From contig OZ231127.1 of the NCBI GenBank assembly GCA_965153355.1, positions 14,322,001-14,386,000 of the forward strand: DNA of 64,000 nucleotides, read 5' to 3'. The number at the start of each line of letters is the position of its first letter. Position 1 is the first letter of the stretch. This stretch comes from Flaccisagitta enflata. Lineage: Eukaryota > Chaetognatha > Sagittoidea > Aphragmophora. Below, piece after piece: positions 53,770 to 64,000 of the stretch. Below the pieces are notes generated by a model. That model had not been told where the DNA came from. It saw only the letters and a program-made list of their open reading frames with translations, and searched no databases. The translations under genes were made by a program, and so were the position numbers.

Positions 53770-54020
53770 CGGCGGCGATTCTTCGAATTCTCTTGACGAT
53801 TTGGCGACTCACGACGGCGACTTGGACAACTCACTACGGCGACCTTGGCGACTTTGGCGACTCACGATGGCGACTTTGGCGACGCACGACGGCGACTTTG
53901 GAAAATCAAAACGACGACTTTGGTGGTGACTTACGATTGCGCCATCGGAAACTCAAAACGGCGATTTTATCGCAATGTCTCACGGCGATTTTAACGCAAT
54001 GTCTCACGGCCACTTTAACG
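53770..54020. repeat. GGCGACTTT minisatellite
   Basis: Degenerate units such as GGCGACTTTGGCGACTCACG; later copies become ACGGCGATTTTA with TCGCAATGTCTCACGG twice. The open + frame here is continuous with repeat and is not called coding. Confidence 0.8.
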
Positions 54021-54410
54021 GCTACTCCGTCATGGTTTCCAACGTCGTATTGCCTTCCTTCGTTCATGCACCATTCGCCTTCCATCGAAAACCTTACCAA
54101 AATAACGGCATTATCATTCATCGTCGATATCAATTCCGAATGTCCGCAACAACGACATCGCTTAACAAATGAATGTGTTCGTATTTGTATAATCGCGATG
54201 AATCAATGTCGTAAAATGTCAAAAAATGTGTCGAAATCCTTTTTGTGAATTGTAAAAATCAAACATCATTCGTATTTATTTGTCAACGCCATTACGCGAA
54301 CACCTGTGTGCATCATCAAACACGACATTCGTCAACGCCTGTGGGTATCGTAAACCACATTATTCGTCAACGCTTTCACGTGTGCGCATATCATGAACCT
54401 GACTCGATAG

Positions 54411-54570
54411 CCAACCTGTGGGATTGTCTCGTTCTCATTTCGAGAAGCAGCCGCCGTCGAACCTTCGCAAGTCCAACTTCTTCCACTTCGTCGTCGCTCT
54501 CTACGACCTCCAAGGACAACCAGTCGAAGTCGAAAGAACAGCCTTCATCGACTTTGTCGAAAAAGACAAG
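54411..54570 (+). CDS. COE: COE/EBF exon 2, start of the DNA-binding domain
   Basis: The exon begins in phase with exon 1 (split Ser codon) after a weak acceptor CTCGATAG and ends at a GTATCC donor at 54571. It encodes [19 protein letters not shown] followed by [17 protein letters not shown], the hallmark first part of the COE DNA-binding domain, identical or nearly so across animals. 160 nt, ending between codons. The acceptor lacks a good pyrimidine tract, but the frame and homology fix the border well. A 24-bp pyrimidine-rich minisatellite begins 80 bp after the donor. Confidence 0.95.
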
Positions 54571-54651
54571 GTATCCTCTTCCACCTCCTCTTCCTCCTCC
54601 TCCGCCGATCATGCCAACACCACCAACCACACTGCCGAGGTATCCACATCC

Positions 54652-54920
54652 TCACACATCCCTTTTCTCTTCTACTTACACATCCCTTTTCTCTTCTACT
54701 TACACATCCCTTTCTTCTACTTACACATCCCTTTTCTCTTCTACTTACACATCCCTTTCTTTGCTTACGCATCCCTTTCTCTTCTACTTACACATCCCTT
54801 TCTCTTCTACTTACACATCCCTTTCTCTTCTACTTACACATCCCTTTCTCTTCTACTTACACATCCCTTTCTCTGCTTACGCATTCCTTTCTCTGCTCAT
54901 ACATCCCTGTCTCTCCTCAG
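54652..54920. repeat. 24-bp minisatellite in COE intron 2
   Basis: About eleven units of ACATCCCTTTCTCTTCTACTT, with variants containing CTTACGC. Starts 80 bp after the exon 2 donor and is rich in pyrimidine. Confidence 0.93.
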
Positions 54921-55192
54921 GGCTCTATCCATATCAAAACATGCACGCATTTACATTCAGTGATGCACGGACCACAGTAGTTCACACTCACCTCTCAAAA
55001 GCAGATGTGGCTGCACAATCATTGCGATGCATGTCTTGACACAGACTTAAAAAACAAACAAAAAACCTCTACACATATTCTAAGACACTACTTCTTTAGT
55101 GCCCTTTAACACGAACTGGTAAAATCAGATTTGGAAAAACAAGGCCAACACCTTACAGTCGCGTGCGGTCATCAAGACCATGAGACTCAAAG

Positions 55193-55265
55193 ACTAAAAG
55201 ACCAAAAAACCAAAAGACCAAAAGACCAAAAGACCAAAAGACCAAAAGACCAAAAGACTAAAACT
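55193..55265. repeat. 10-bp AGACCAAAAG tandem repeat
   Basis: Seven to eight units. Confidence 0.95.
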
Positions 55266-55384
55266 GGTAAAGACCAGTAGACTAAATGTGAAATTTACGG
55301 CAAATGTCTCAAATATTAAAAATTGAAAACGAAGTCGCCAAAATATTTAAAATGATATAAGCAACAACCAATAACAAGCGGGTA

Positions 55385-55433
55385 CCGACCGACCGACGGA
55401 CAGAGTGAGTCATAGAGTCGCGTGCACGCGACT
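55385..55433. repeat. Family 1 hairpin repeat, perfect palindrome
   Basis: CCGACCGACCGACGGACAG, then AGAGTGAGTCATAG and AGTCGCGTGCACGCGACT at 55416-55433. Inside COE intron 2. Confidence 0.85.
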
Positions 55434-55920
55434 AAAAATGTTTTTTGAAAAAATGAATTGAAAATGAATAGAATAGACGAAAAGAAGAGAGAGCCATTAT
55501 CTAGAAGTCATCAAAATTCTCGACCAATAAACGTTCTGGACGTCAAAAAGATTAGATCATTCTTTCCTTTATCCTTTATACAGAATCTTCGATAACGAGT
55601 CGAAAGCTTAGCCAATAAACATCAATCGGTCCATTTGTGTCTGAGTGCCGCTGCCGTCTGCCCCCTTGGCAATCCCAAGAACCCCCTTTTCCTAATTCAT
55701 TAATCCCCATTTCCCATCCACCTTCCCATTGTCACTTCTCTTCCCTTCGTTTAAGACAAACTCAGTTTTGTTTATTATTCATTAACCGACTGTAACAGAC
55801 GTAAGAGAAAACATGACAATTATGGTCTTGATTTTTCATGGATCGTGGTTTCTCTTCGCTGTTCCATTGGCACAGGATGTGATAAACGCCTTTCTCGATA
55901 CAATACCTTTCCAATACATA

Positions 55921-56094
55921 CAGTACAGCTCCACTAGAGCGCACCCGCTAATAAGGCATGCCCGCCAATAATGCATACAACTTACAGTCCCATGAGAGAT
56001 ATTGTAGTTAATTTCTAATTGGCAATAAGGCAGCTTCACTATAAGGCATAATTTTACCCAGTCTTTTGGAATGCGCTCTAGTGAAGCTTAACTG
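55921..56094. mobile_element. MITE 1, pogo/mariner-like, 174 bp
   Basis: Termini CAGTACAGCTCCACTAGAGC and the inverse of CAGTTAAGCTTCACTAGAGC, flanked by TA on both sides. CAGT ends with a TA target duplication fit the Tc1/mariner-pogo group. No coding. A diverged inverted relative lies at 63.58-63.70 kb. Confidence 0.75.
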
Positions 56095-56142
56095 TAATTG
56101 CATAGATAATTAAACACCTACTGAACTCCTTTCTCCTTTCAG

Positions 56143-56206
56143 GAAAACGACGGAACGAAAACAAATAACGGCGTTCATTACAGATTACAGCTTCTCTTTG
56201 CCAATG
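56143..56206 (+). CDS. COE: COE/EBF exon 3
   Basis: 64 nt between a good acceptor (CTCCTTTCAG) and a consensus donor (GTAAGC at 56207). It encodes [17 protein letters not shown] after a short END-G lead; the family has KTNNGIHYRLQLLYSNG here. The length and phase are those I recall for the third exon of vertebrate EBF genes. The exon that should follow, with the zinc-coordinating part, was not found up to 64000; it must lie beyond the window or be hidden by error. Confidence 0.93.
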
Positions 56207-56435
56207 GTAAGCAAAATAGCGAAAACTTTTCTTTTTTTATTGTTTTTTACTTTTCTAAAAATCGGGATGTAATTCAGCAATTTTGCGGAAAAACCGACCT
56301 ATTTAAAGCCGATGGTGAACTTCTATTTCTTTTTTATTCACCTCACTCAATAAGTAAGCTTGGGTATTTCCTTCCCCTCTATTTGCGCCTCCCCCCTCTC
56401 TCTGTCTCCTGTCTCTGTCTGTCTCTCGTCTCTCT

Positions 56436-56436
<1 letters not shown>

Positions 56437-56501
<65 letters not shown>

Positions 56502-56506
56502 TACTC

Positions 56507-56600
<94 letters not shown>
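56437..56600. repeat. (TA)n tract in COE intron 3
   Basis: TA repeat with short interruptions at about 56495-56523. Confidence 0.98.
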
Positions 56601-56603
<3 letters not shown>

Positions 56604-56796
56604 TTCTTTATGCCATTTATGCCACGCTGGGCAGATATTCGAAACAACTGAATACAAACACGAAAATTAAATTCTTTCATTTTGAAAAACACGAGATTAT
56701 TGATGGCCTCAGAAGTAAAAATTGGCCAACTTCAGAAGCAACAGAAAAATTTACATGGGGAGAATCGGTTCACAACAAGATCAGTTGCAGAGTCAA

Positions 56797-56797
<1 letters not shown>

Positions 56798-56889
<92 letters not shown>
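56798..56889. repeat. (CT)n tract
   Basis: One CC interruption near 56843. Confidence 0.98.
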
Positions 56890-56891
<2 letters not shown>

Positions 56892-57004
56892 TTTTTTCCT
56901 GAGTCTCCTTCATCTCTTGACTGGAAAACCGCAAACTCTAAGAGATTTCCTATCTTAACTGAATCTCGCTCTCATAAACAAGGAAATAGATTCAAAGATA
57001 GATA

Positions 57005-57181
57005 CAGTTAAACGCCGCTCCAACGGACACGCTTTTGGCGGAATTCCGCCAATAAAAGATGCTAATTCTTGGTCCTCTTAGTTGGTTTTCTTTTATTTTG
57101 TATACTGGCTGTAACATAATTTTATCAATAACAGATACAATTTGTTTGCCCCTCGAAATCCGTTGGAATGAGATTTAACTG
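57005..57181. mobile_element. MITE 2, pogo/mariner-like, 177 bp
   Basis: Termini CAGTTAAACGCCGCTCCAAC and the inverse CAGTTAAATCTCATTCCAAC, flanked by TA. Same CAGTTAA start as MITE 1, with different interior. Confidence 0.78.
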
Positions 57182-57557
57182 TAGATTGTTACAAACAACA
57201 GGGAAAGATATGTCGTATCTATTTTTGTCCAATAAGGTGGGCCGTCTCTGTTGGTGGTACAGCAGCGTTTGTCGAAAAAGAATCAATTCGCGCTGGGACG
57301 GAATTTCTTGTCTTCTTTGTTTTGACACAATCCATCGAACACATCTTTGGTTGCAATTGTCTTGTCCTTTCCTTCCACTCCCTTCCCAATCCTGTTTTAC
57401 ATTTAATCGTAACGGGTGTGGAACCAACCGACGACGTTACGTAAATGTCCCATGATTATAAATTGTCCAAGGGTATTTCTCGAACAAAGTCTCATCTCAG
57501 CCTGAGCCTTTTGGAGCACAAAAATGTCAAAAATAGATTTCGAAAGTCAAAAAATAG

Positions 57558-57726
<169 letters not shown>

Positions 57727-57929
57727 AATTGTCTCGATGACAGAGCAGTCTACTGTCTTGTCTCAATGTCGTCCATGTACCAGATGTGTAGACAAACATA
57801 TCTAAATGATTGAAATGTTTCAATTTTGCGTTGGAAATCTAATTTTCCATTTTAGAGGCGATTGCGAAGATTGAAAATTGAAAATTCAAGTCGAAGAAGA
57901 AATCGAAGAAGAAGAAACAGGTCGCCCAA

Positions 57930-58320
57930 GGGCAATATGTGGTCAGCGATACCCGTTGCCCTGCATTGCATGATTGTAAATGAGAGTGAGAGGAAGCAGG
58001 GCAGCGGCCCCAATGTCCTGTAGAACACAGGGGACTTTTGTTTGATTGTTCATTTGTCCGTTTGTCCATCCATCACCCCCCCCCCCCGCCTTCTCAGGCC
58101 TGAAATCTGCCGTGAATTTGAGAGGGCAGATTTGAGACCTGAGAGGGCCTGAGAAGGTAGATTTCAAATCTGAAAGAACAGATTTTAGGCAAGAAGAGGA
58201 CAGATTCAAGACCTGAGAAGGCAGATTCTAGGCCTGAGAGGGCAGATTTCAGGCCTGAGAGGGTAGATTTTAGCCCTACGAGGGCAGATTTCAGGCCTTA
58301 GAGGGCTTAGGTGGGACAAA
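57930..58320. mobile_element. Family 2 element, copy G (variant)
   Basis: GTGGTCAGCGATACCCGTTGCCC, core GGGCAGCGGCCCCAATG, CCATCCATCACC with a C11 run, then about ten units of GAGAGGGCAGATTTCAGGCC. The unit is a variant of the family minisatellite. Confidence 0.65.
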
Positions 58321-58802
58321 CGAACGCACATTCGTTTCTACAGGCAAATCGTCAGCTAAAACCGCGAGAACACGACATTTGAAATTGCGTTTTTTTCTGT
58401 TGTTATATTGAAGTATGTATGACTACGTATTCAAATCCACATTTGTATCGGTTTTTTCATCAAATGGGATGTCCTTACTAGAGGAGGGATTTAAGCAAAT
58501 AACCAGACTGGACCTTAGAAAAAAAGTAATACTGGTTTTTTTGGTGGTTTTGCACTGTACATAGGTTGTACTGAGCTAAGATAAAAAGTTGACTGAAGAA
58601 TTATTTACGCAAAGCGGTTGGTTGGGATGTTTGTAAGACATATGAAAAGTGCGAAATTTCGCCAAAATCGATCTTTTGAAAATAAAGACTTAGATACAAA
58701 AATAGAAAATAAACTTTGTATTTAAAGTAAAAACTTCATATCAATACTTAGCTAAAACATCTTTTCATGTCATGATGTCATCTTATGATGTTCAGGTTGC
58801 TG

Positions 58803-59245
<443 letters not shown>

Positions 59246-59298
<53 letters not shown>

Positions 59299-59300
59299 TT

Positions 59301-59380
<80 letters not shown>

Positions 59381-59395
59381 GTCTCTCCCTCTCTC
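59246..59395. repeat. (CTGT)n and (CT)n
   Basis: Tetranucleotide tract followed by a dinucleotide tract. Confidence 0.97.
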
Positions 59396-59679
59396 CCTTC
59401 CTTCTCTCTGTCACTCTCCATTACTATACCCCCAGCTCCCTTTTCCCCTCCCAAAATCTTCGACTTACGCCCTGATATTCATAATTTAGATCTCCGTCAA
59501 TTCTTTTCTTCACCAACACAAAGGTAAAAAATGTTCAAAAAATGTTTGGTTGGCAGTCAACTGCCGGTGCATAGTAACCAATACTACATAACGGTAAAAT
59601 ATATTTGATTTAGTTGTGCACTGTATAACCCGCTATATTGATTTATTGATAAGTCCATTGGTCTGTTAGTCTATCCTCA

Positions 59680-59966
59680 AGACTCAAATCCCACCTTTGA
59701 GACCTAAATCCCACCCATGAGACCTAAATCCCAGCCTCTAGGGTGGAATTTGAGCCTTGAGGATATGATTTGAGCCTCTAGGCTGGGATTTGGGCCTTGA
59801 AACTGGGATTTGGGCCTTGAGACTGGAATTTAGGCGTTGAAGCAAGGATTTTAAACAGTGGGGGACAAATGGACAAACGGACATACGGCCACTGCCCTGC
59901 TCCCCTCTCAACTTCAAGCACAACCTACTTAAGCAGGGCTGACCATCTAACAATTTTGCAATTATT
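59680..59966. mobile_element. Family 2 element, right-end fragment H
   Basis: About seven GGCTGGGATTTGGGCC-type units, then CTGCCCTGCTCCCC and CTGACCATCTAACAATTTTG, the inverted terminus of the family. Confidence 0.7.
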
Positions 59967-60517
59967 ATCTTTTTTTGTGCCTTAGTTACCTTTTCTTTCA
60001 CTGCCTTTGCCCAACCCCATACAACTGGGATAGATGTGTATCCAGTCTTTTTTTTTTTTTTGCTTTTTGTCATTATTCCAATAGATTAGTTTTTTACCAG
60101 TCTAACATTTGATTTTTTTGTCTGAGATATGAAGATGTAAAAAATGAGATAGACGAGTCAACATTTATTGTTTATTAAAGCAGTTGACGAGCTACTCCAG
60201 GACACCTCAATATCATAAGATGACATTTTAACTTGAAAAGATGTCTTAGCTAATTATTGATATGTAATTTATACTTTATGTGCAAAGTATTTTCTGCTAT
60301 TGTATTTATTTCCTGGTTTTTAGAAGGTCAATTTTGGCGAATTTTCGCCTATTTTTCATGTACTTACAAACATCCCAACCAGCCGCTTTGCAGAAATAAT
60401 TTTTCAGTCAACTTCTTTTCTTAGCTTAGTACAGCCTATGTACAGTGCAAAACCACCAAAAAACCCAGTATTACAATTTTTCTAAGGTGGTTTTTGTTAA
60501 ATCCTCCTCTATACTAG

Positions 60518-61080
60518 GCCTGATTACCAGAGAGGTCAGTGGCCTACCAGATTCTGTGAAAATCGAGTGTTGACAGTAATCGTTCATTTTGGGTGCAAAT
60601 CAAATATTTGGCACATTTTTACTCTAGGACCCATTAATTCATGGCTTTCCACTGTCACAGCCCAAAAATCTCACTTTTTTTCTGAAATTATGTGTCCCCA
60701 GTGAGTGATCGAATGATAAGCCTGAAATTGCAAATGTAGCACCAGTAAAACATACTTTTCTTTTTTCGCACAGTAATGCACAGCATAAGACCACTTCTTT
60801 TATATCGCTGATTGAGTTTGGAACAAATGGGGAAGAGTTTGATCACCGCCCGGTCCCGCCCAAGGGCGCTTTTCAAGGGATTTCCAGTTCTTGGAATATG
60901 TAAATTAAGCCAAAATGAGTTTGGTCCATTAGCAGAATCCATGTCTAACGGTCAATTCTAATGTGTTTAAACTATCCTTTGGCCCTCCGGGTGTTCCCGC
61001 ATTCATTCATTCATTCGTTCATTCATTCATTCATTCATTCATTTAACCCATTTGCTGATTGAAAAAGAGATAGAAGAGGA
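60518..61080. other. Spacer with (CATT)n at 61000-61042
   Basis: The open - strand frame at 60688-60942 matches nothing recognisable; I do not call it. Confidence 0.4.
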
Positions 61081-61081
61081 A

Positions 61082-61169
61082 GAAGAAAAGGAAGAAGAAG
61101 AAGAAGAAGAAGAAGAAGAAGAAGAAGAAGAAGAAGAAGAAGAAGAAGAAGAAGAAGAAGAAGAAGAAG
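61082..61169. repeat. (GAA)n microsatellite
   Basis: About 28 units. Confidence 0.98.
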
Positions 61170-62620
61170 GACTAAATAGAAAGGAGAAGAAAGAAAGATA
61201 AGAAGAGAAAGTGGAATGAGACGGAGAAAAGGGAAAAAGAAAATAAGGACAGGGAGAAATCAAACCAGAAAAAGGGAGAAGTCGACGCAGAGGCACATGC
61301 ATTTATCAGAGGTTTGTATTCTTTGGTCAAGAATATTTCATCGTTTCAATTCCAACTTTTTTGGCTCAGTCGGTCCGTTTGTTTGTCAGCCCATTGGTCA
61401 GTCCATTATGCTCAAGAGTGAAACTCACATATAGGTGGGGAAAGGGTGAGTAAGGGAAGGAAGGATTAACGCCATTTGTGACCATGCCTTAACCCCGTAA
61501 ACAATATCATCATTCAATAAACACGCATTCACGCTTTTGTTCAGTTTCCGTTTGTTCACTTACCAAATCATTCATTCATTCATTTATTTACTTATTCACT
61601 CATTCGTTCATTCATTTGTTCTAAGAGGGGGGATGTCAACGTCTTGGTAATTTCCATGTAAAAATCTTTGCAGGATTAGATAGATTCAAGCTGTGAGGGA
61701 GGTTCTCTTTATTTCTCAAATTCTCTGCACATTGGGTTGAACCAACTAAAATATGGGACAAAAGTAAAAAATATAATTATTTGATAATTTTTTTTAAAAA
61801 ACTTAGTTTTTCATTCATCTATTAGTTTGTATTAGTTGATTCAGGTAATGATTAACACTTTGAGTATGTTTTCTATGTTGTTCTGCTTGTTATTTATTCA
61901 AAAATATATGTTTTACAGTAAAATAAATATCTCATCCGGCTGATTGTGGCCTTTAATGAAATTGATAGGTTAAGTAAATTTGATAATTCTTTTTCATTTA
62001 GTGCCAAGCAGAATTCTCTACAACAGATATTTTTCAAGTTATGATTTTTTTAAAAATTTATTTATAAAAAATTCAAATTGATTTTTTTTTCTGAATTTTT
62101 TCTGATTTTATGTAGGATCAATAAAGGAGTGTATCTATGCTTGTTTGAGCATGCAGATACAAGAAAGCATGTCTATGAGCATAGCTAGTCATCTGTGCGG
62201 GTGATTCCAAGTATTTCATTCCATCTAGTTTATTATGCGTAGTTATATTTTTCTCTGTTTTTTAGTATAATCATTGCAATTGCTCTTGATTAAATCAAAC
62301 AGCTAAAAAAATTGCAATGATTGAAGACAAAAGTTTGGTGGAAAGTGGCCAATGCTTACAACTTTTTTCCTCACAGCAATAGCCCCCATTACTGGTATTC
62401 AAAAACAATTTGTAATGATAAATAGAAAATCTAAAAAACATCTTTATAAAAAACATAATTAACACTTTTAGATAAGCAAAATCAGAATATCATAACTGAA
62501 AATTTTTAGCAAAAGTAGAAAAAAATTAATATATATTTTACAGAATATCATTAAAATGTATTTTTTAAAGAAATCTATAATTCAGAGGTTTTGGCTGAAG
62601 ATGACACCGTTTCAGACCAT
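61170..62620. other. AT-rich spacer
   Basis: (CATT)n at 61570-61620; otherwise A/T-rich with no gene or known repeat visible. Confidence 0.45.
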
Positions 62621-62639
62621 AGTGGAACGGTCGGATAGA

Positions 62640-63335
62640 TGAACGAGCGAACGAATGTCCCCTGTTTTCTACAGGATTTGTCCCTTTTGAGGCCGCTGCC
62701 CAAAAAAGGCGAGAAAAAAAATTTCGTGAAGAATGATCGAAATGTAAAATTCAGAAATGTTTGGGGAATCGTGCCCTATGAAAAAGAGAGAAAGAAAGAA
62801 AAAAGATCTTCCTATGAAAAGGAGAGAAAAAGAAAAAATATCTTCCTATGAAAAGGAGAGAGAAAGAAAAAAGATTTTCCTTTTGGGCAGCGGCCCCGAA
62901 GAGGTCGATGATTCTAAGGTTACATACAAATTTCCTTCTTCTCCTCCTGCCCTCCCCAACCTCCAGGCCCATATCTCAGCCTCTAGCCCATATCTCACTT
63001 CGAGGCCCAACCCAGTGTTAAGGCCCAAATCCTCGTACTGAGCCCAAATCCCCAGTCTCATACTCAAATTCACCTCAGGCGACTGCAGCCTCGCACTGGA
63101 CTGGGCCTCGAGGCCAGGATACGTGGGGCCTCAAGTGCTGAGGTGGGGCATGGAGGCCGAGGAGGGGGGAAAGAGGGAGGAGGAGGAGAGGTACAGAAAT
63201 TTCCTCTGGCATGTAGGGGAAAGACAGGTTTATTTGCAACCCTTAGGGCTGCTGCCCTGCTCTCCTCAATCCACGCCAGAACTATCATAGGTACTGGCAC
63301 TTGTCTGACCATCTAACGCTTTTGCGACTATTGTC
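62640..63335. mobile_element. Family 2 element, copy I, intact right terminus
   Basis: Contains GGCCGCTGCCC near 62690, three GATCTTCCTATGAAAAGGAG-type units (62795-62880) and GGGCAGCGGCCCCGAAGAGG at 62885. The GCCTC..GGCCC minisatellite follows, then a GGAGGAGGAG run, GAAATTTCCTC and the inverted core. It ends CTGACCATCTAACGCTTTTG plus CGACTATT, the inverse of the left end seen in copies A and C. Confidence 0.75.
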
Positions 63336-63577
63336 AGTTCTTTGGTAGGGCGAAACTTTTTTTGGCAAATGGAAGAAGGATAAAAAAAAAGCGATGCGTC
63401 TTACTACATGAATGTAATCGAATAGTCGAACTTGTTTTACATTATCTGAAACAAGTTGTGTATATAGTAAATGGGCTGTAAACGCCTGTATTCCCATCTT
63501 TGACGTTCTTATTCTGATATGTATTTTCTTATTGACGGAATTTTTGATTTCTCTATTAGTATGCTTCCAACTGATCA

Positions 63578-63700
63578 TGAAAAATATATTGAAGCTGCTT
63601 TGTTGCCAATGTATAAATTACTACGTCACCAGTGAGTTGTATGCCTTTTAGGCTGGCATGCCTTATTAGCGGATGCGCTCAAGGGGGGCTCCACCGTAAG
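63578..63700. mobile_element. MITE 1 relative, inverted and truncated
   Basis: Shares GCTAATAAGGCATGCC, GCATACAACT and GGCAA..AAGCAGCTTCA with MITE 1 in reverse orientation. Confidence 0.6.
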
Positions 63701-63829
63701 GGTAAGAATAAGAAAGAAATAGGAGGAGAAGAATAGGAAGGAGACGATGAAGAAAAAGGAGAAGATAAGGAAAAAGAAGAAGAAGGGAACGAAAAAGAAG
63801 AAAAAGAAGAAAAAAAGAGAAAGAACGAG

Positions 63830-63883
63830 GAAGAAGCCGAAGAAGAAGAAGAAGAAGAAGAAGAAGAAGAAGAAGAAGAAGAC

Positions 63884-63930
<47 letters not shown>

Positions 63931-64000
63931 AGAAGAAGAAGAAGAAGAAGAAGACGAAGAAGAAAAAGAAAAAGAAAAAGAAAAAGAAAAAGAGAAGAAG
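63830..64000. repeat. (GAA)n tract running to the window end
   Basis: GAA units with a few GAC, ending in AAAGAAAAAG. Confidence 0.97.

Noticed and set aside
54418-54963. Extension of COE exon 2 through the downstream repeat to a stop at 54963
   Set aside because: COE homology stops exactly at the GTATCC donor, and exon 3 continues the domain in phase; the rest is minisatellite.
63560-63631. 72-bp stretch with perfect splice borders (CTCTATTAG acceptor, GTGAGT donor) and two open frames, a tempting next COE exon
   Set aside because: The peptide does not resemble the expected COE segment, the phase does not fit exon 3, and the right half belongs to the MITE 1 relative.

Overview
The window is eukaryotic and almost certainly from an invertebrate animal. 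The strongest evidence is three correctly phased exons of a COE/EBF-type (Collier/Olf/EBF) transcription factor on the + strand, which is a metazoan-only family. A decayed Ty3/gypsy retroelement, spliced exons with GT-AG borders and a very heavy load of (GA)n, (GAA)n, (GAAA)n, (AAC)n and (TA)n tracts fit a repeat-rich invertebrate nuclear genome. I cannot name the species. Gene density is low. One 10-N assembly gap lies at 42381-42390.

Layout. 0-1.7 kb: 3' end of a cysteine-rich gene on the - strand (three predicted exons). 1.7-4.1 kb: a 71-bp satellite interrupted by copies of a palindromic G-rich repeat called family 2 here. 4.6-4.9 kb: GA and CAA microsatellites. 6.2-12.6 kb: two adjacent - strand genes or gene remnants. 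The larger has an N-terminal RNase D-like (DEDDy) exonuclease domain, an acidic linker and a C-terminal domain that may be a second, degenerate exonuclease fold. Both are followed by the same kind of 50-bp hairpin and related 3' flanks. 13.3-23.6 kb: a Ty3/gypsy retroelement on the - strand (gag, protease, RT, RNase H, integrase) with frameshifts. It is split by a 4.07-kb element that has long inverted termini and a 4-bp target duplication TAAT. 24-49 kb: mostly dispersed hairpin repeats (family 1) and microsatellites, with one ambiguous coding segment near 41.2 kb. 50.1-56.2 kb: COE exons 1-3, the rest lying beyond the window or unseen. 55.9-57.2 kb: two pogo/mariner-like MITEs. 58.5-60.5 kb: a 2-kb element with 330-bp inverted arms. 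62.6-63.3 kb: a family 2 copy. The end is a (GAA)n tract.

Relations. COE encodes a sequence-specific DNA-binding regulator, and its introns here carry most of the right-hand microsatellites and MITEs. The exonuclease-like pair looks like a local duplication with a conserved 3' hairpin. The most unusual structural signal is the set of dispersed repeats whose palindromic ends are kept while the sequence of the stem changes (family 1), and their repeated presence, with family 2, inside two unrelated inverted-repeat elements. All family assignments are from reading the sequence; no database search was possible.
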